NCBI GenBank assembly: GCA_016744575.1
Contig: JADGEC010000015.1
Span: forward strand, 1-43,068
Source: Sulfurimonadaceae bacterium
Lineage (GTDB): Bacteria; Campylobacterota; Campylobacteria; Campylobacterales; Sulfurimonadaceae
Reading direction: 5' to 3'
DNA length: 43,068 nt
The translations under genes and the position numbers were made by a program. The notes beneath the pieces were generated by a model, which saw only the letters and a list, made by a program, of their open reading frames with translations, searched no databases and was not told where the DNA came from. Shown piece after piece: positions 1-6,420 of this stretch (the stretch's first letter is position 1; each line of letters starts with the position of its first letter).

Positions 1-2
1 AA

Positions 3-1118
3 GGTGCTGCTGCCAATCAGCTTGCCTATCCAATGGAGTCCATTATCGACTCAAGTGGTAACATCTATGTGGCAGATAGTGAAAATCATAGAGTCCAGAA
101 GTGGGCACTCGGTGCCACTGTAGGTATCACTGTCGTGGGTGGCAATGGAGAAGGAGATGCTACCGATCAGCTTAACTACCCTTGGGGTGTGGTTATCGAT
201 GCTAGTGGCAAGCTCTATGTGTCAGATTATAGCCATAGAATAAAGATATATGAATTATCCACGATATTGAGCGGGACTCCGACAAGTTCGGATGTGGGAG
301 TCCACAGTGTCTCACTGATGCTTAGTGACGGTACGGATGAAGTCGAGCATACTTTTCAGGTAACTGTTGCAGCAGATATCACTGATAACGATAACGATGG
401 CGATGGCACAGATGATGGAGATGACCCATGGCCAGATGACTCACGTTTCTCAGCTGATAGTGATGGTGATGGTATCCCGGACCGATGGGAGATGTTCCAG
501 TTCCAGAGTCTGAGTGCTGCTACGGCGACTTCAGATGCTGATGGGGACGGCTACAGTGACCTTGAGGAGTTCAACGCTTTCGATAGCGCCTATGACCCGA
601 CTGCAGCAGAGCCGACACGGAACGAGGCGATTCGCCGGACCCCTCCTATGCTGGAGACTTTGAGTATGGATGAGCAGATGAGTGCAGGAGAGACTTATAC
701 CCTTGGCTGGAAGGCCATGGGTTATGACGCTGGTTACCATACGACAGTCGTTCTCTTTGACTGTACGGATAAAGCCGAAGGGCAGTGTGGTAATAGCTAT
801 AGTGAGAACTTCTACTCGCAGCGGGTGGAGATACCTACTTCTGTGACAGACTCTAGCTGGACTTATGAAGGGGAGATCGCGAAGTATTTTGACTACAGCA
901 CGAGCTTCACCGTTCCAGCCTCAAGAGCCGATGGCAGTGCCTGGTCAGCTACGGGGACGAAGATCGTGGTACGTTTCTACCAGAAGACGAACGCAGACAG
1001 TGATGCAGGGAAAAGTTCCATATCGCTGTTGATAGGTGGTAACGTGACCCCGGTCTATTATGACTCTACGGGAAGACGTATAAACAAGACTATCTGCCCT
1101 AGTGGTGGGTGTCAATAA
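3..1118 (+). CDS. C-terminal part of a secreted NHL-repeat / calcium-binding-repeat protein (5' end outside window)
   Basis: The reading frame is open from base 3, so the ATG at 33 is internal and the gene begins upstream of the window. The first 80 or so residues are NHL-type beta-propeller repeats (NQLxYP, IDSSGNIYVADSENHRVQKW and a second copy ending YVSDYSHRIKIY). They run directly into the second half of a cadherin-like domain (SGTPTSSDVGVHSVSL), then Asp-rich thrombospondin-type-3 calcium repeats (DSDGDGIPD, DADGDGYSD). A C-terminal domain of about 170 residues follows and is shared with the next gene; it contains CGNSYS and ends in GGNVTPVYYDSTGRRINKTI plus CPSGGCQ. NHL propellers and TSP3 repeats are typical of secreted, surface-associated proteins. 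The function of the shared C-terminal domain is unknown to me. Because the N-terminus is missing, the export signal cannot be judged. Confidence 0.85.
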   Translation, partial: GAAANQLAYPMESIIDSSGNIYVADSENHRVQKWALGATVGITVVGGNGEGDATDQLNYPWGVVIDASGKLYVSDYSHRIKIYELSTILSGTPTSSDVGVHSVSLMLSDGTDEVEHTFQVTVAADITDNDNDGDGTDDGDDPWPDDSRFSADSDGDGIPDRWEMFQFQSLSAATATSDADGDGYSDLEEFNAFDSAYDPTAAEPTRNEAIRRTPPMLETLSMDEQMSAGETYTLGWKAMGYDAGYHTTVVLFDCTDKAEGQCGNSYSENFYSQRVEIPTSVTDSSWTYEGEIAKYFDYSTSFTVPASRADGSAWSATGTKIVVRFYQKTNADSDAGKSSISLLIGGNVTPVYYDSTGRRINKTICPSGGCQ

Positions 1119-1164
1119 TATCGATCAGCAGATGATCGTCAAAACTAAAAAAAGGAGTGTTTAG

Positions 1165-1971
1165 ATGGAGTCATATCCAAATAGATACAAGACAGTGCTG
1201 TTCGCATTGTTGCTAAGCGTTACGACACTACTCGCTGTAGACAGTGATAATGATGGTGTCGATGATGGTGTTGATATCCGACCCAACGATATAAGGTTTG
1301 CTGTAGACAGTGATAGTGATGGCCTACCAGATGAGTGGGAGATGCTGCAATACGGAGACCTCACGACTGCTACTGCTGCAAGTGATAGTGACGGTGATGG
1401 TTATAGTGATGTGGATGAGTTTGACACCTTTATGAACAAGGTCGACCCATTAGCTGCTGAGCCTACGCGCATAGAGGCTATTAGACGTATCCCACCTATG
1501 CTTGATAGCCTGAATATGAGTGAGCAGATGGAAGCAGGCCAGAGCTATACCATTGACTGGAAAGCACTGGGATATGATGAGGGTTATCATACGACTATCG
1601 CACTGTTCGACTGTACCGGGCTTGCCGCCGGTCAATGCGGGAACAGCTATAGCCAGAACTTCTTTGCTGCGGTGGTGGACACACCGACATTGGTAGAGAA
1701 CGCACCATGGACCTATAGTGGGGAGAGTGCGAAGTATTTTCATTACAGTACCAATTTCACCGTCCCAGCCACCAGAGCAGACAGCAGTAGTTGGCCAGTT
1801 GCCGGGACAGAGATCGTCGTACGTTTCTATCAGAAGACCAATGCAGACAGTGATGCGGGTAAGGGCTCTATCTCACTACTCATAGGCGGTAATGTCACTC
1901 CGGTCTATTATGACTCGACTGGAAGACGTATCAACAAGACCATCTGCCCAGGCGGCGGATGTACACCATAA
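1165..1971 (+). CDS. Secreted protein with TSP3 calcium repeats and the shared Cys-containing C-terminal domain
   Basis: This is a 268-residue protein with a good Shine-Dalgarno (AAGGAG, 7 nt before the ATG). Residues about 8-24 (VLFALLLSVTTLLA) form a signal peptide, so it is exported. Two Asp-rich TSP3-like calcium motifs follow (DSDNDGVDDGVD, DSDGDGYSDVDE). The remainder aligns along its whole length with the C-terminal half of the preceding gene: IEAIRRIPPML, AGQSYTIDWKALGY, FDCTGLAAGQCGNSYSQNFF, and the last 35 residues nearly identical. The DNA of that tail differs mostly at third codon positions, so the protein sequence has been kept by selection after duplication. The four conserved Cys (DCT, QCG, ICP, GGC) could form two disulfides in the periplasm or outside. 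No enzymatic motif is seen. It is probably the first gene of an operon with the lipoprotein that follows. Confidence 0.85.
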   Translation: MESYPNRYKTVLFALLLSVTTLLAVDSDNDGVDDGVDIRPNDIRFAVDSDSDGLPDEWEMLQYGDLTTATAASDSDGDGYSDVDEFDTFMNKVDPLAAEPTRIEAIRRIPPMLDSLNMSEQMEAGQSYTIDWKALGYDEGYHTTIALFDCTGLAAGQCGNSYSQNFFAAVVDTPTLVENAPWTYSGESAKYFHYSTNFTVPATRADSSSWPVAGTEIVVRFYQKTNADSDAGKGSISLLIGGNVTPVYYDSTGRRINKTICPGGGCTP

Positions 1972-1981
1972 GGGGGAGATG

Positions 1982-2443
1982 ATGAGAAAGATGATGATGA
2001 GTATCAGCCTGAGCCTGCTAAGCGTGCTGTTCTTGCAGGGATGCGGCGGTGGTTCAAGCTCAGATCCAGACACGACGGTAGGAGCTGGTACAACAGCAGT
2101 CTCTACTGAGGGGATGGCAAGTGATGCGGGAGCAGAGACATCAGTAGTCAGTCAAATGACCCTGGATGTGACGCCAAGTGAAGAGGGTGTCCTGCTTCGA
2201 TGGGATCCGGGTAGTGATGCAGACTATTATGAAGTGACAAAGCGTGATGATAGTAATGTCACTGAAGTACTGATCTCAGACAGTGATGAGCGTACTGTTA
2301 CTGACTATGATGTCGAAGAGGGTGTCTTATATCGATATACGCTAAATACTTATGGCAGTGATGGAGAGATCAGTGACACTCTGGAGAGCGGAGCACGTAT
2401 CCAGCACTATGCACAGCTCAAAAGTGATGAGATAGAAGAGTAG
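1982..2443 (+). CDS. Small FnIII-like lipoprotein
   Basis: The start was taken at 1982 because AGGGGG at 1971-1976 lies 5 nt upstream; ATGs at 1979 and 1991 are alternatives. The gene begins 10 nt after the previous stop, so the two are probably translationally coupled. The protein is about 153 residues with a classic lipoprotein signal (LLSVLFLQ followed by GCGGGSSS; lipid-bearing Cys at about residue 21). A low-complexity Ser/Thr/Asp linker is followed by one fibronectin-type-III-like domain (VTPSEEGVLLRWDPGSDADY and YRYTLNTYGSDGEIS). It probably sits in the outer or inner membrane facing the periplasm or surface. Its last residues, HYAQLKSDEIEE, recur almost exactly at 2803-2841, where no complete gene remains. 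The function is unknown. A surface-adhesion or scaffold role would fit its neighbours but is inference. Confidence 0.8.
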   Translation: MRKMMMSISLSLLSVLFLQGCGGGSSSDPDTTVGAGTTAVSTEGMASDAGAETSVVSQMTLDVTPSEEGVLLRWDPGSDADYYEVTKRDDSNVTEVLISDSDERTVTDYDVEEGVLYRYTLNTYGSDGEISDTLESGARIQHYAQLKSDEIEE

Positions 2444-2472
2444 GCATAATACATTGTATGACATGAAGATCG

Positions 2473-2478
2473 TATAAT
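2473..2478 (+). promoter_or_regulatory. -10 box (TATAAT) for the small peptide gene
   Basis: TATAAT lies 27 nt upstream of the ATG of the 59-residue peptide. No good -35 is visible, which is usual for Campylobacterota sigma70 promoters. It suggests the peptide is transcribed separately from the lipoprotein gene. Confidence 0.45.
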
Positions 2479-2504
2479 GCCAAGAGAAGAAAAAAGGAAC
2501 ATAA

Positions 2505-2684
2505 ATGATAAAGAAAGAAGTGACGACAAAGAAGATAGAGAAGAGCGAAGCGCAGAGAGAAGTCGATGTGAAGAAGCGTAGTTTCATGAAAAAGTTTGGA
2601 AAGTATGCGGCAGTGGGAGCGGGAGCGACAGTCTTGATGAAGCCAGGTGCTGCCCTGGCAGGTTCAGATGGTGGTGCACCATAG
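2505..2684 (+). CDS. Short Tat-like / RiPP-precursor-like peptide (59 aa)
   Basis: The ATG is preceded by AAGGA at a 6-nt spacing. The 59-residue product has a highly charged N-terminus (MIKKEVTTKKIEKSEAQ), then KKRSFMKKFGKY, a weakly hydrophobic stretch (AAVGAGATVLMKP) and AxA (AALA) before a short tail GSDGGAP. KRSFMK resembles a twin-arginine signal (RRxFLK with Lys for the first Arg), so it could be a Tat-exported micro-protein. The same leader recurs at 4986-5121 with a different tail. A conserved leader with a variable tail, near a PqqD-like domain and a kinase, is what a modified-peptide precursor would look like. Both readings are inference. The peptide is too short to assign to a family by eye. 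Confidence 0.7.
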   Translation: MIKKEVTTKKIEKSEAQREVDVKKRSFMKKFGKYAAVGAGATVLMKPGAALAGSDGGAP

Positions 2685-2760
2685 ATAGAGGAAAGATAGG
2701 GATGACAGACTGCTTCAGAGCAGTGAAGTCATCGTATCTGTAGAGAAAGAGAGTCCAACC

Positions 2761-2841
2761 ATGACTTTCATAGACAGGTCTTCGTCTTTTAGGCTGAGAC
2801 CTGTATATGAACAGCTTAAAAGTGACGAGATAGATAAATGA
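2761..2841 (+). other. Short ORF or gene remnant encoding FIDRSSS...QLKSDEIDK
   Basis: An ATG at 2761 opens 26 codons whose end, VYEQLKSDEIDK, matches the C-terminus of the lipoprotein encoded at 1982-2443 (HYAQLKSDEIEE), including at DNA level. The frame is open upstream to 2689 (reading RDDRLLQSSEVIVSVEKESP). There is no convincing ribosome binding site. It could be a very small gene or the tail of a lost lipoprotein paralogue. The inverted repeat at 2767-2811 lies inside it. Confidence 0.35.
2767..2811. repeat. Inverted repeat element, copy 1
   Basis: TTCATAGACAGGTCT (2767-2781) and AGACCTGTATATGAA (2797-2811) pair over 14 of 15 positions around a 15-nt loop. A second copy at 5197-5241 has identical outer sequence and a perfect stem. 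Each copy lies about 80 nt after the stop of a Tat-like peptide gene. There is no T-run, so it is not a standard terminator. An RNA hairpin, an operator or a transposition remnant are all possible. Confidence 0.75.
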
Positions 2842-2880
2842 GCGTCTTTAAATATAACGTCTTATGTTACATTAGATGGA

Positions 2881-2886
2881 TATAAT
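2881..2886 (+). promoter_or_regulatory. -10 box (TATAAT) and about 175-nt leader of the PKD lipoprotein gene
   Basis: TATAAT at 2881-2886 would start transcripts near 2893, leaving an untranslated leader of about 175 nt before the ATG at 3067. The leader contains a hairpin-forming stretch (GGTCTCTTAAGAGAGATTACC at about 2981-3001). I cannot identify a known riboswitch in it. Confidence 0.4.
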
Positions 2887-3066
2887 CGCATATCTAGATC
2901 CATTGATCAAAAGGTACGAACACGGACGTCATTCTGCAATAAAAGCCGATCTGTCTGATGAGGGGCAGTACGGAAAACCATGGGTCTCTTAAGAGAGATT
3001 ACCTGGCTGCTTCGGAACGATCTATCTTACGAAATAATTACATTTGACATCAGACGAGGAATAGAG

Positions 3067-4899
3067 ATGATAACAAAAAAGATATTGACTACGATGATCC
3101 TGAGCACGACAGGGGTCTTCTTGGCACTCATCATGAGTGGATGTGGTGATGAGACCACGACGACAAACTACTATGGTGACCCGCAAGAAGAGAGTCAACA
3201 GGGAGCTACTCCGACTGCCGTCATGACAGGACAGTTCCTTGATGATGTCGTAGAGGGACTGGGTTATACCTGTTCATCTGGTAGAGCCGGAACGACGGAT
3301 GCGGATGGTCTCTATACTTGTGATGCCGGAGATGAAGTGAGCTTTTCTGTCGGTGAGCATAGCATCGGAACGGTCCCCGCACAGACACACTTCATCACTC
3401 CTTACTCCTTTTATCCAAATGATGAGGATGCAGCCCTTCGGCTTGCACGAGTACTACAGAGTCTTGATGTGGATGGTGACCCGGAGAACGGTATTGTCAT
3501 CGAGGCAGAGATAGCCACTTTATTGCCCTCTGACTTAGACCTTATGGACCCCTCATCAGAAGCTGCGATCGAGGCTGCATTGGGTATCACTCTGGTCAGT
3601 CGGGAGCAAGCCTATGCACACTTGCATGAGAGTATCGCTGAAGCCAGTGGTGATAGCGAGCAGAACCTCTACATCCCTGAAGCCGATGCTGGAGCAGATC
3701 AGAACACCCATACCGAGTCGACAGTGACGCTCGATGCAAGTCTCAGTACCGATGTGGATGGTAGTCCACTTACTTACCGATGGGAACTAATAGAGCGTCC
3801 AGAGGGTAGTGAAGCAGTATTGTCTGATGATACGGCGGTACGACCGACGTTCGATCCAGATGTCGATGGCTCTTATAGGGTAGAGCTTATCGTCGATGAT
3901 GGTGTCTATGTCAGTCTGCGTATCACAGTCATCATCATCGCGACGACTGCCAATGCTGCTCCGGTAGCAGATGTCGGAGACGACCAGAATGTCCAGACTA
4001 GCTCGCTTGTCTATCTTGATGCTTCCAGAAGCAGTGATGAGGATGGTGATGAGTTGACCTATGCGTGGCGATTTGTCTCCAAACCAGAAGGTAGCCTTGC
4101 AACACTCTCTGATGTGACCGCTATCGATCCGACCTTCGTCACGGATGTGGAGGGTGACTATGTCATCGCCCTTATCGTAGACGATGGTGAGAGTGAGAGC
4201 TCGGCAGATGTGATCGTCGTTACCGCATCCACACTGATCACGTCACCTGTCGCTGAGGCTGGTGAGGCTCAGGATGTAGGTATAGGTGAGATAGTCATAC
4301 TTGATGGACGTTTTAGCGCAGATAGTGATGCTGATCTGATAAGTTATGAATGGAGTCTGATAGCCAGACCTGTAGGAAGTCTTGCGACACTGTCTGCGCC
4401 TACACGGGTGAACCCGACGTTCACAACGGATGTGGAGGGGACTTATGTAGCTCAGCTGATCGTCAGTGACGGTGTCTCTATCAGCCGTGCTGATACGGTC
4501 GTGGTCACTGCACTTAGAGATGAGATCGTCCCATCACCATACCCGACGCCGGATCCTGACCCGCTACCGGTCACGACACCGATCGTCGAGCCAGTACCTG
4601 AAGACCCAGCCGTTGACCCGTACCCAATGCCTACACCGCTCCCTGATCCATATCCTACACCAGACCCTGATCCGAGCATCGATCCGATCTCTGGTCCGGA
4701 TGATGGTGCAACAGGTGAGGACGACCTCCCTATGGTTGACCCTGTAACGGACACAGACCCTGTAGTCGACCCGACACCGACTCCTGTTACTGAACCAGTC
4801 ATCACACCAGTTCCAGATCCTATTACTGTACCGGTGATCATGCCAGTCCCTGATCTTGTCAATGATAATGGAAATGGACATTCAGATTCAGCACCATGA
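3067..4899 (+). CDS. PKD-repeat surface lipoprotein with Pro/Asp-rich tail
   Basis: The start at 3067 follows GAGGA by 6 nt and gives a clean lipoprotein signal (ILSTTGVFLALIMSGC, lipid Cys at residue 26); the longer ORF from 2980 lacks this. The protein is 610 residues. After a linker, residues about 45-200 form a domain seen in many marine bacterial surface proteins (GQFLDDVVEGLGYTC, TTDADGLYTCDAGDEVSFSV, RLARVLQSLDVDGDPENGI). Three PKD-type immunoglobulin-like domains follow (about 202-296, 297-392, 392-487), each with LDASxSxDxDGxxLTYxW-like and TFxxDVxGxYxxxLIVDDG-like motifs. The last 120 residues are a Pro/Asp/Thr-rich stalk (PYPTPDPDPLPV, PDPYPTPDPDPSI). The family acts outside the cell in adhesion or polymer binding. 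The exact ligand is unknown. Confidence 0.85.
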   Translation: MITKKILTTMILSTTGVFLALIMSGCGDETTTTNYYGDPQEESQQGATPTAVMTGQFLDDVVEGLGYTCSSGRAGTTDADGLYTCDAGDEVSFSVGEHSIGTVPAQTHFITPYSFYPNDEDAALRLARVLQSLDVDGDPENGIVIEAEIATLLPSDLDLMDPSSEAAIEAALGITLVSREQAYAHLHESIAEASGDSEQNLYIPEADAGADQNTHTESTVTLDASLSTDVDGSPLTYRWELIERPEGSEAVLSDDTAVRPTFDPDVDGSYRVELIVDDGVYVSLRITVIIIATTANAAPVADVGDDQNVQTSSLVYLDASRSSDEDGDELTYAWRFVSKPEGSLATLSDVTAIDPTFVTDVEGDYVIALIVDDGESESSADVIVVTASTLITSPVAEAGEAQDVGIGEIVILDGRFSADSDADLISYEWSLIARPVGSLATLSAPTRVNPTFTTDVEGTYVAQLIVSDGVSISRADTVVVTALRDEIVPSPYPTPDPDPLPVTTPIVEPVPEDPAVDPYPMPTPLPDPYPTPDPDPSIDPISGPDDGATGEDDLPMVDPVTDTDPVVDPTPTPVTEPVITPVPDPITVPVIMPVPDLVNDNGNGHSDSAP

Positions 4900-4985
4900 C
4901 GCGTAAGGGTGTGCTCAAGTGGTATCTATGCTATGATCTTTTAAGATACGAAATTGCTAAGACCATCTAAAAAAAAGGAACAGAT

Positions 4986-5121
4986 GTGATAAAGAGAGAA
5001 GAGACGACAAAGAAGATGGACAAGACAGAAGAAGCGTAGCTTTATGAAGAAGTTCGGCAAGTATGCCGCCATGGGTACAGGTGCTGTCCTAGCTGATTCT
5101 TCATGGGATCCTAATGCCTAA
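4986..5121 (+). pseudogene. Frameshifted second copy of the Tat-like peptide gene
   Basis: Starting from GTG at 4986 (AAGGA upstream at the same place as in copy 1), the frame reads VIKREETTKKMDKTEEA and stops at TAG 5037-5039. One base out of frame the homology resumes as KRSFMKKFGKYAAMGTGAVL followed by ADSSWDPNA and TAA at 5119-5121. Alignment with the gene at 2505 shows that 23 nt corresponding to GAAGCGCAGAGAGAAGTCG and the next four bases are missing, which shifts the frame by +1. An internal ATG at 5044 could still make a 25-residue peptide without the charged leader. The C-terminal residues differ from copy 1 while the leader is conserved. It is broken unless frameshifting or internal initiation rescues it. 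Confidence 0.7.
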
Positions 5122-5196
5122 GATACGTCAAGAAGTGATGTGTCTTTGCTGACGAGCAGAGCGCGTCATACTATCTATGAGACTTCGGTAAGGATT

Positions 5197-5241
5197 TTCA
5201 TAGACAGGTCTTCATCTCTTAGACGGAGACCTGTCTATGAA
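5197..5241. repeat. Inverted repeat element, copy 2
   Basis: TTCATAGACAGGTCT (5197-5211) and AGACCTGTCTATGAA (5227-5241) are perfectly complementary over 15 bp with a 15-nt loop. It matches copy 1 at 2767-2811; the loops share 11 of 15 bases. It ends 27 nt before the start of the kinase gene, so it lies in that gene's probable 5' leader. In frame it reads FIDRSSSLRRRPVYE, like copy 1. Confidence 0.75.
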
Positions 5242-5268
5242 CCTCGAGAGTATATTATCAGGAGATAG

Positions 5269-6420
5269 ATGTATAGTGATGAGATGATGAGAATACCGCT
5301 GCACTATAAAGAATATGACGCCTACTTAATGGATGAAAGTCTTCTTATCTACTCCAATAAGACAACTCAAGTCTATGGATATGAGAAGGATGATGCCGCT
5401 CTTTTTCTAGAGATCGATGAGTATCTCAGTGAGTATACCCCAGCGCAGGTACTAGAAAAGTTTGTTGACCTTAGCGTTCTAGCAGTAAAGCAGATGATCG
5501 ATCTGGCAAGTGGTAATGAGATAGGCGAAGAGATAGTATCTGAGACACGAAGAGATGAGAGACAGTATTTGACAGAGCAGGTGGTCAGGACTTACTATCG
5601 GTTAAACGATAATCTCTTTGCTATTTACTATCCGAGTGTCGATCTGTATGATCATATCCATCCACTTTTTGAACATATACATGTTGAAGAGATGAGTGGC
5701 TGTAGAGAGGTGTTAGTCGATCTTCTACCGTCTGGCGATATGTGGAAGATACATCTAGATGGTATTGTGGCCGATAAACTGGTCCATCGTGCCCAGTTGG
5801 CGACTTTTGTTCAGGCAAAGATGATGTCAGCTACCTATGAGTCGACTCCTTACCTGATAGCCTTGCATGCGGGTGCTGTGGAACGAGATGGTAAGGTCAT
5901 TGTCATGCCTGCCGCCTCGGGCTCAGGTAAATCGACTTTGACAGCCACTCTGATGCACCATGGTTTTACGCTTTTCAGTGATGAGACTGTGGTACTGGAT
6001 GATGATGGCCATGTCGAACCACTTCCTTTTGGGATGAACATCAAAGAGGGTAGCTGGGATATACTTGCTCCGATGTACCCAGAGCTTGATGATCTAGATA
6101 CGCATAGTCGCTTTGATGGACAGGGTATCCGTTTTCTTTTACCTAAGAAGATGCATCAAGGGACCAGGAAGGCCACGCATATGATATTTCCAAAGTATGT
6201 TCAAGATGCTGAGACAGCATTAATAGCTATTGGTGCTAATGAGGCCTTAGCAAAAATACAAGAAGCCACCTATCAGGTCCAAGAGCGTCTTGACGCCGAT
6301 AAGTTTAGACTTATACTAGAGAAGCTAATAGCCCTACCAAAGTATGCACTTGTCTATTCAGACCTGGATGAGGCGATAGGTGTGATAGATAGACTACTAG
6401 AGAGTGATAAGGAGCGTTGA
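5269..6420 (+). CDS. PqqD-like domain fused to HPr-kinase-like ATPase (HprK-related kinase A type)
   Basis: The protein is 383 residues; AGGAG sits 4 nt before the ATG. Residues about 8-80 look like a PqqD-type winged helix (LLIYSNKTTQVYGYEKDDAA and EYTPAQVLEKFVDLSVLAVK), the fold that binds precursor-peptide leaders in RiPP pathways. Residues about 190-370 are an HprK-like kinase domain: HAGAVERDGKVIVMPAASGS then GKST (P-loop about 216-223), FSDET with a likely catalytic or metal-binding Asp at about 238, and PLPFGMNIKEGSW. Related HprK-like kinases phosphorylate lasso peptides such as paeninodin, and PqqD-like proteins are known beside HprK-related kinase A. The two being fused here is notable. 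The stop overlaps the next start by 4 nt (ATGA), so the nucleotidyltransferase is in the same operon. Phosphorylation of the nearby small peptide is inference. Confidence 0.8.
   Translation: MYSDEMMRIPLHYKEYDAYLMDESLLIYSNKTTQVYGYEKDDAALFLEIDEYLSEYTPAQVLEKFVDLSVLAVKQMIDLASGNEIGEEIVSETRRDERQYLTEQVVRTYYRLNDNLFAIYYPSVDLYDHIHPLFEHIHVEEMSGCREVLVDLLPSGDMWKIHLDGIVADKLVHRAQLATFVQAKMMSATYESTPYLIALHAGAVERDGKVIVMPAASGSGKSTLTATLMHHGFTLFSDETVVLDDDGHVEPLPFGMNIKEGSWDILAPMYPELDDLDTHSRFDGQGIRFLLPKKMHQGTRKATHMIFPKYVQDAETALIAIGANEALAKIQEATYQVQERLDADKFRLILEKLIALPKYALVYSDLDEAIGVIDRLLESDKER

Noticed and set aside
2955-2985. Hammerhead-ribozyme-like CTGATGAG...GGAAA
   Set aside because: The stem between the core parts does not pair and the core has an extra G, so it does not fold as a hammerhead.
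2980-3066. Longer start (ATG 2980) for the PKD lipoprotein
   Set aside because: The 29 extra residues lie before a complete lipoprotein signal with its own ribosome site at 3067.
4452-4862. Minus-strand frame rich in Gly/Ser/Thr (GSGTG-type repeats)
   Set aside because: It is the antisense of the Pro/Asp-rich stalk of the PKD lipoprotein. The repetition comes from that coding sequence, and no ribosome site is present.
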